DNA of 64,000 bases from assembly GCA_963682025.1 (NCBI GenBank), contig OY821517.1, positions 332,363,144-332,427,143 on the forward strand, read 5' to 3'. The stretch comes from Cordilura impudica. Its lineage: Eukaryota; Arthropoda; Insecta; Diptera; Scathophagidae. Within the stretch, counting starts at the first letter, position 1. Every line of letters starts with the position of its first letter. The notes under the pieces were generated by a model. It searched no databases and was not told the DNA's origin. It saw only the letters and a program-made list of their open reading frames with translations. Shown piece by piece: positions 57,548 through 64,000 of this stretch. A program made the position numbers and the translations under genes.

Positions 57548-57850
57548 AGCTAGCTGGAGTTAGCTCCAAGAAGAAGAAGGGTTGAAGCGAGTAAAACAGA
57601 ATATTACCTATTGCCTTAAAAAACAGGTTTCGGAACAGAAATACCTAAAACCAAAGATTGTGAACTCAGACAAATATCTATTTTCAGTACTTCGTATTCT
57701 GGCGAATCGTTGTATTCAACATTTAGATTTGTTAAAAATGAGTACCGGTCTGTGTTAACTGATAAGCACTTAAATGCTAGTGCGAACGGGTTTTCCACCA
57801 AACTTGATGCCATAAGGCATCAAAAAGCAAATCTAATTTCTAAACATTTT
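57548..57850 (+). pseudogene. hAT transposase remnant, right part (dimerisation domain)
   Basis: The plus frame EIPKTKDCELRQISIFSTSY then SGESLYSTFRFVKNEYRSVL and TDKHLNA is the conserved hAT C-terminal dimerisation region (usual form FGSTYxCExxFSxxKxxKxxYRSxLTDEHL). It continues the transposase cut at 53,363, so the mitochondrial DNA landed inside a transposase copy. Stops and shifts are present. Confidence 0.8.
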
Positions 57851-58305
57851 ATATTTCTGTAATATTTTCTATAATTTTCTTATTATTTTTTTATGTTCTG
57901 TCTAAATTTGGAACAAGAAATTAAATAAAATATATTTTTTTTTAGTCTAAAAACAATGTTCTTATAGGATTATTAAATATTATGCATAAGACCCACTCCA
58001 AGAGCCGCGTTATGGTCACCTCTGTTGTATGAAGACATTGTAATTCTTTGGACCATTAAACGATTTTTGAAAATAAAGTTGGGAACATTGATATTATGGC
58101 CATGTTACGTATGAGTAATAAAAATTTTTAATTTTCTTTCAGAATCTGTGAATTTTTCTTTAGAAAAAACTTCTAAATTTAAGAGTTCTCCAGTTCAGTT
58201 TAGGCTCTCACTGAGTGCATACTGATCTTGCTAAAACTTCCTTAACAAGTGAAAAGAAACCAAATTTAAACAAACAAAAACAAAAACAACAAATTAATAA
58301 TCATC
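57851..58305. other. non-coding stretch, nothing recognised
   Basis: AT-rich; probably the 3' end and flank of the older hAT copy, but no terminal repeat is visible. Confidence 0.3.
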
Positions 58306-60167
58306 ATTTAAACCAGTCATGCACAACCTTTTCAACGTTGTGGGCCACATTAGGAAATTAATAATTGAATTTGGGCCGCATTAGAAAATTATTGATTAGA
58401 CAATCACAAAAACTAGAAACAGTTATTATTACATATATACTTTATTACAAAAACAAGGAAATTCACATTCAAAATAATTCAAAATATATTAGTAACTTAA
58501 TCAAAAACAACTTAATTTTAATGTGGTTGCATATTAGATGTTAACTTTTTTACATCCGGAGTAATATTTGTAGTAGCTACCTTTACCACGGCGTTTAGAT
58601 TTTCATTTATAAGTCGGTTTCTTTGAATTGATTTATTTATTCAACTTCATTATTGAAAAAGTTTACTCACAAATGTATGTACTTCCGAATAAACTTCCAC
58701 AAAGCGCAGCATTTTCTCGTAAATTTGGAAAGTTTTCTGTAGGAAGACATCTGTAGAAGTTCATTAAGTCTCCTTCCTTAAATTTGGACTTCAATTCTTG
58801 TTGGACTGAATGTCAATAAGCTCAAGTTGGAGTTTTGATTCAGAATTTTCATGTGATGCTTCGAAAGGATTAGCAAATGTGCTGAACCGTATTTTGTACC
58901 GGTCAAAGTCTTCAAATCGTTTATTGAAAGATTGCTGCAGTTGTTCAATATAAATAACATATTGATTACTGTTCCATCTTGTACTTTTTAAATATTTCAT
59001 CGCAGTTCGAAAAGTGACCGGTATTATTATTGGCTATTTGGGAATGGAACAATTATAACTTGATTCGAAAAGCTGACACGTCACCATGTAATTTCGTGAT
59101 TAATTGACATTTTCCTTGAAGTTTTAGGTTCAGATCATTTAAATGGCCGCATATATCTGTTAAAAATGCGAGATCACATATCCATTTTGAATCTTCCAAA
59201 TAATCCACTGGCTGACTTTTTTCATTTAAAAACATTATAATTTCTTCAATAAGGTTAAGGAAATGTTGCAGAACTTTGCCTCTACTTAACCAACGAACTT
59301 CACTATAGTACAAAACATCACCATATTCGCATTCAATTTCATTAAGAAATTCCTTAAATTGTCTGTGATTTAATCCACGTGATCGGATGAAATTTACAGC
59401 TTTCACAACTTTTTTCATAACATGGTCGAAACCCAGATTTTCGCCAATTAAATTTTGTTGGTGTATAACGCAGTGATACTTCATTAAATAAGTATGTTTT
59501 CCTTTTTGTTTCATATGTTCGGATAAATGAGTAGTCATACTGATTTTAGGACCAATCATTGAAGGAGCACCGTCAGTCACTATACCAGAAAGCTTTGATA
59601 AATCCAAATTATGCTTCTGCATGCTAGATAATAATGCCTAGCATGGATAGAGTTCGACAAGTTCTTCAAAAATCTCATAATCTGATGTTATACAACGGGC
59701 ATATATACACAATTGAGCAATGGAAGTTACATCGGTAGATTCATCAACAGCTAACGAAAAATTTATATAATTTTTGAATATTCTTGAAAATTTAGTCACG
59801 ATATCAGCAGAAATATCGGTGATACGTCGTTGTATTGTCATTCGGTTTAAACTTAAGCTAAATTTACACGATTGAAATTTTCTTCAAAATTGCTCTTCAA
59901 AATGCTTTAAAATCGTGTAAACAGCTAAATTTCTTAAAAATTTATTGATCAAAATTTATTGAACAAAACTTTTGAAGATTTTTTTAATGCCGTGTAAATA
60001 AGCATCAAAATCGCATCTGGCAATATTGATAACTATAAATAATTTGACAGCATGTTCATTCTTTTGATTCAATACATATCAGCTGTTTTTATTTACATAT
60101 GTTTGTTGCGGCAAGTGGCAATTTAAATAAATTTCTTAAAGAATAAAATTAAAATTAGTAAATTAAT

Positions 60168-61070
60168 ATGAGTTGGTAAGTATTACATATTTAATAACTA
60201 TATATTTGTTGAATAATATATCAATATTTTTAAAAGTGATACCATAAATGATAATTTGCGCAACAATCGCAAGCAACAGAAAAAGTGGACAGGAGATGAA
60301 CTGAGACTGTTCATCGAAATGGTTGAAGTACGCGAACCGATTTGGAATTTTCAAATTGATGGGTACAGAAACCGAAATGAAAAGGAGAAGTGCTGGTCAG
60401 AAATTGCTGCTGCAACGAATCATTGCATAGCCGACTGCAAAGCACAATTTAACGCTGTGCGATCACGCTATAATGTAAGTTTTTTTTTTATTGTATGTTT
60501 TGATCACATTTATTGTATATTGAAGGCGGAGCACAAATAAATAAATACCTCCAAAAGTGGACAAGGTGGCGCTACTTATGTATCAAAATATGGATACTTT
60601 GCAGCTCTACACTTTTTAGATACTGTGAGAAATCGTGGATCAGGAGGTACAGAATCAAACTTCGAGACCTTAACTAATTTTGCTTTTGAGGATTGGGATG
60701 ATGTTGAAGAGCAGTTTCAGAATTCGGAATCTCAATGTTCACTTGCAAGTGCTTCTCTCGAAAGTAGTACTTCTGCAAAGCGTAGAAAAGTGCAAGTAAA
60801 TGAAATCGACAGTAAGCGTTCAGAAGTTTACGAAAAACTTGGCCAATTCCTATCTCAGAAAGTGTCACAAGGAAAAGAAGACATAAGTTGGCAGAAGAGC
60901 TATGGAGAGTATGTTGGGCAGCAGCTTTCTGCATATTCAGAGTCAAATGCTCGCAGGTGAGTTTGAAATGCAAAGTACTCAAATAATATTTGATACGAAC
61001 TTATATTTTCAGACTGAGAACTCAAATTAATAATGTCATCGACTCATTTAAAGCACAGCAAGACACTTAA
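60168..61070 (+). CDS. Harbinger MADF-domain DNA-binding protein (one nonsense codon)
   Basis: Partner protein that helps Harbinger nucleases bind DNA and enter the nucleus (family knowledge). Likely exons 60168-60175, 60237-60474, 60526-60956 and 61013-61070 join in frame by GT-AG introns. The product has a MADF/Myb-like domain (KKWTGDELRLFIEMVEVREP, WNFQIDGYRNRNEKEKCWSE, IAAATN), a Gly-Ser linker, SAKRRKVQV (possible nuclear signal) and a C-terminal helix ending LRTQINNVIDSFKAQQDT. A TAA at 60538-60540, just after the third exon begins, interrupts it. Otherwise intact. Start ATG 60168 was chosen because it splices into frame. Confidence 0.78.
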
Positions 61071-61242
61071 CTTTGTTTTAAATTTTTTTTATTTTTATTT
61101 TAATATTTTATATTGTGAACAGAATCTGATTTCTTTTTAATATTTTAATTTTATTTTTTATATAGAAACAGAATGTGATATTAAGTTGCCAAATAAATGA
61201 ATTGAACTTTTTATTTCGATTTATTGGGTTTTTAATTAATTT

Positions 61243-62566
61243 TTAATAAATATGCTTGTATTGCCATGGAACTTCTCCTTCATTTAAAAAATATTCCGTG
61301 AATTCCTGTCGAATAAGCTTGGACGTTTCGCTTTGACGACCTTGATTGCACAAAGGTTCTATCGAAGACAAAATATTCTCTGTCCGCACTTCTTCACGCC
61401 ATCGTCCATCCGTTATAGATCCATCCGCATTCACTTGGTCGTAGTCTCTTGTTTGTGCATAGGTACCACACTTGCGTTTGTTCAAAAAATTGTGTAATGC
61501 ACATACTGCGAGAACAACTTTGACAACATTTGGTGGGGAAAGTTCCATTGTTTTTCTGACAACGCGAAATCGGGCTGATATTAATCCAAACACGTTTTCC
61601 GAAACACGCCTAAATCTGGACAACCTGTAATTGAAAATTCTTTCCTTCGTGTTTTGATTCCGAAAACTATATGGTTTCATAATATTGGAATTTAAGGGAA
61701 ACGCATCATCTGCAACAATCACATATGGAATAGGTTTTTGTCTACAGGGCAGTGCTTTCGGTTGCGGCAAATTCAACGTGTTATTATATAATCCATTCGA
61801 TAGCGAACATCTACTGAATACTCCGCCATCGGACTCTCTACCCTTTGCACCAACGTCGATGTAAACAAAATTGTAGTTCGCGTCCACAAGCGCCATCAAA
61901 ACAATGCTGTTTTCTTTTTATAATTGAAATATGCGCTTCCACAGTGTGCTGGTGCTATAATATCGATGTGTTTTCCATCTAATGCCCCGATTGAATTGGG
62001 AAAATTCCACGTTTTATTTATACTTTGGGAAATACTCTCCCATTCCTCCTCTGTTGCTGGCATCTGTACCAATAGATATTATTTTTGATGTTTTTTTTTT
62101 ATTTAATAAATTAGGTTTTACCTTTAAAAATTCATCTTTTAATACTTTATATAATGCAGCGCAGACTTCAGGCACAATATTGCATATCGATGATCTTGAT
62201 CTTTTAAACAAGAACATCAGACTTGCGTAACTGTCCCCAGTCGCTAAAAATCTCAAAGTAATTGCCAGTCGTTCTCCGGGGCATATAGATTCCCTCATAT
62301 TAGTATTTGCCTTTTCTATTGATGGGGTGACGAGATTAAGCAAATAATCAAAATCGTCTGGTGACATTCGCACAAAGTTTTTGTATAGGTGGGGATCATT
62401 CCTTTTCAATCGCTCCCTAAAAGAGACATACATACCATTACCTTCCAAAAGAAAAGGTCGAACCCAATGTTCCTTTTGTTTTCTTCTTTTTTTTTGTATT
62501 ATTATCAGCTACTTCTTTCTCCAATATTAAAAATGTTGATACTATGATGATTATGTCGTCGTCCAT
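61243..62566 (-). CDS. Harbinger DDE nuclease (transposase), two frameshifts
   Basis: HARBI1-type nuclease. Exons 62566-62122 and 62063-61243 join at AAG|ATG across a 58 bp intron. It begins MDDDIIIIVSTFLILEKEVA; a shift in the A run near 62,490 precedes HWVRPFLLEGNGMYVSFRER. HTH-like RLAITLRFLATGDSYASLMF follows. Catalytic region: SIGALDGKHIDIIAP (Asp 1), VYIDVGAKGRESDGGVFS (Asp 2), YVIVADDAFPL and ENVFGLISARFRV (Glu). A 1 bp insertion near 61,915 (FNYKK to NSIVLMAL) breaks the frame. C-terminus EVPWQYKHIY. Nearly intact, recently inactivated. Confidence 0.9.
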
Positions 62567-63864
62567 ACTTATTAATTGTTTTTTTTTTATAATAATAAAT
62601 TATTTTTTATAATAATAAATTATTTCACAAAAGAAGCAAAACAGCTGATCAAAGTCAATATTTTCAATATAAAAAGTTTACCAATAGTGTAAATTAGCTT
62701 CAACAAATTTTGATCAAATTTTTATCAAAAGATTTTGAAATATATTGAAAGAATATTTTGATCAAATTTTTGAAACGTGTAAATAGAACATGAAAATAAA
62801 TTTTCAAAATTTTGATAAGACTTCAAAATACCTTCAATCGTGTAAATCTAGCTTTAGTACTTCAAATTTCGAGTTGCATTTTGTACAACATAATTTTTTT
62901 GATGCTACGATTAAGCAGTTTTTTACAAAATCACCATCGGTATACGGTCGAGACGATTTTGCTATTAAATTGGCAATATCAAAACTTACTTCAACTGCTT
63001 GCTCTGCAGATTCATTGCACTTTTTAAATATATCTTGTTGTGCTTGTAATAATTTGACCATTGAAGTAATTTGTTGTGTTCTTAAAGCACCAGAATACTT
63101 TTCATTAAAATCAGAATGCTTACTTTGAAAATGTCTTTTTAAGTTATAATCTTTCGGCACAGCAATTGTTGCTTTACAAATTAAACATATAATGCTACCT
63201 TTATGTTCGATGAAACAAAACTTTTCAGTCCATTACTCTTGGAAGCCTCGGTTTTCATCTTCTAGTTTCCGTTTCTTAAGTTGTTTTCTTATTTATTTAT
63301 TTATTAACAAGTAAATAATAATAAAAGTAAATATAAAATTAATTTTGATTCATTTTTAATATATGTGGAAGTAAATAAAAATCACTATATGGGACATAAT
63401 AAATTAATGTACTGTACGAATAATTGACATCCATTCGTAAATATATATTCTCATGCTCAACAAATAATGGAATTAATTTTTTAGTATCGTTCATTTTCTA
63501 TTAGATTATTTTCTTTTGTATTTCACAATGAATTCAAAAATAGCTGTGAATATAAGAATGAAAGGATTGTATTTGCATAATTTCATAATTATTTATATTT
63601 ATACTTATTCCTTTATGTTATTTGAAATACATATTTCTTTTTTTCTTAGTATAGTAAATTATTTATTATAAAAAATATTAAAAAAAAAAATTATGTTAAA
63701 TCGGGCCGCAGGGAATGTTAAATCGGGCCGCATGCGGCCCTCGGGCCGCGGGTTGTGCATGGCTGATTTAAACAGTTTGTCACACAAATAAAATAGAACT
63801 CAATCAAAAAAAAAAAAAAAAAAATTATAATTTGTTCCGGTCTTTCTCCATCTAAATCCCACCA

Positions 63865-64000
63865 TGGTACTAAACGTTTAACATAAGTGATTAATATAAG
63901 TGATTTACCGGCAAATATTTTATTAGGATATATGATAACTACAATAAAACCTTATATTACTAATCCTTTAAGATGTTTTATGTGCTTCCAATTTGGACAT
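63865..64000 (+). mobile_element. LINE ORF1 (gag-like) fragment with zinc knuckle, cut by window end
   Basis: The frame PANILLGYMITTIKPYITNP then LRCFMCFQFGH matches the start of the CCHC zinc-knuckle region in ORF1 of Jockey-clade LINEs. An A run precedes it at 63,806. Continues beyond the window. Confidence 0.65.

Larger units (their letters stand above)
59856..62853. mobile_element. PIF/Harbinger element, complete ends, inserted in the hAT transposase
   Basis: Inverted ends AGCTAAATTTACACGATTGA and AGCTAGATTTACACGATTGA flank 2,998 bp, with a TTA duplication at 59853-59855 and 62854-62856. It carries the two genes usual for the superfamily, convergent: a MADF-domain gene (plus) and a DDE nuclease gene (minus). 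Subterminal TTTGATCAAAATTTA/CGTGTAAA strings repeat near both ends and may be binding sites. Confidence 0.95.
58314..63765 (-). mobile_element. hAT element (ZBED/SCAND3-like) with intact ends, split by a Harbinger
   Basis: Starts CAGTCATGCACAACC and ends, inverted, CAGCCATGCACAACC. The 8 bp duplication ATTTAAAC is perfect (58306-58313, 63766-63773). The minus-strand transposase runs from a BED-type zinc finger (CLICKATIAVPKDYNLKRHF then QSKH, near 63190) to SLAVDESTDVTSIAQL, LSGIVTDGAPSMIG, YHCVIHQQNLIGENLGF and YYSEVRWLSRGKVLQHFLNL. It ends FYRCLPTENFPNLREN and GSLFGSTYICE near 58,700. A stop before the finger (63,225), stops near 59,640 and 59,053, and later shifts make it inactive. Removing 59,856-62,853 plus one TTA restores the frame across the break. 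Confidence 0.93.

Noticed and set aside
57616..57813. Minus-strand frame starting MASSLVENPFALAF
   Set aside because: The plus strand encodes the hAT dimerisation region across the same bases, so this is its antisense shadow.
61982..62230. 82-codon plus-strand frame
   Set aside because: Antisense shadow of the Harbinger nuclease exon junction.
1..64000. CRISPR array, bacterial operon or phage
   Set aside because: Spliced genes, LINEs and fly-type transposons show a nuclear insect genome; the tandem repeats have no regular unique spacers.

Overview
The window is AT-rich animal nuclear DNA. Short GT-AG introns, insect-type gene families and fly-like transposons point to a higher (probably calyptrate) fly; the exact species cannot be told from the sequence. 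Only three host genes are recognisable. A clathrin-assembly gene of the AP180/CALM family (Drosophila lap, 'like-AP180') lies on the minus strand. Eight coding exons run from 44,900 down to 4,214 and encode the ANTH domain; the gene continues to the left of the window. A mitochondrial arginyl-tRNA synthetase (ArgRS-m/RARS2 type) is complete on the plus strand at 46,893-48,810 in four exons. It converges with the last two exons of mitochondrial ribosomal protein uS9m (mRpS9, minus strand, 48,853-49,208), with only 42 bp between the two stop codons. The earlier mRpS9 exons were not found and probably lie beyond a very large intron.

Most of the rest is mobile or repeated DNA, largely inside lap introns (about 24 kb, 10 kb and 4 kb). 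From left to right: an AT satellite at 1-370; a decayed LINE; two kinds of roughly 35-40 bp degenerate tandem repeat; a ~700 bp foldback palindrome; a hairpin-rich segment; an unprocessed pseudogene with introns; two LINE fragments; several Tc1/mariner copies; at least five Helitron-like copies sharing a 3' hairpin and CTAG end; mini-me-like elements with GACG microsatellites; several MITEs with clear target-site duplications; a ~940 bp (TTTTTAA)n satellite; and a Tc3-like element nested inside another inverted-repeat element.

Right of mRpS9 lies a nested stack: a Jockey-clade LINE, then a hAT transposase remnant split by a ~2.5 kb nuclear copy of mitochondrial DNA (nad4, tRNA-His, nad5), which is itself split by a 5'-truncated RNase H-bearing I-clade LINE with a 9 bp duplication. 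Next comes a complete-ended hAT element (58,314-63,765, 8 bp duplication) with a complete-ended PIF/Harbinger element inserted in its transposase (59,856-62,853, TTA duplication). The Harbinger element carries both a DDE nuclease gene and a MADF-domain gene, each with a few disabling lesions. The window ends inside a gag-like ORF1 of another LINE.

The two mitochondrial-translation genes form a convergent pair, and lap is divergent from ArgRS-m across about 2 kb. No CRISPR, operon or bacterial feature is present. The items most worth checking are the 33 bp lap microexon, three hammerhead-ribozyme-like motifs that may be Penelope-element footprints, the 8 bp-duplication element family with ~105 bp internal repeats, and the unidentified multi-exon pseudogene.
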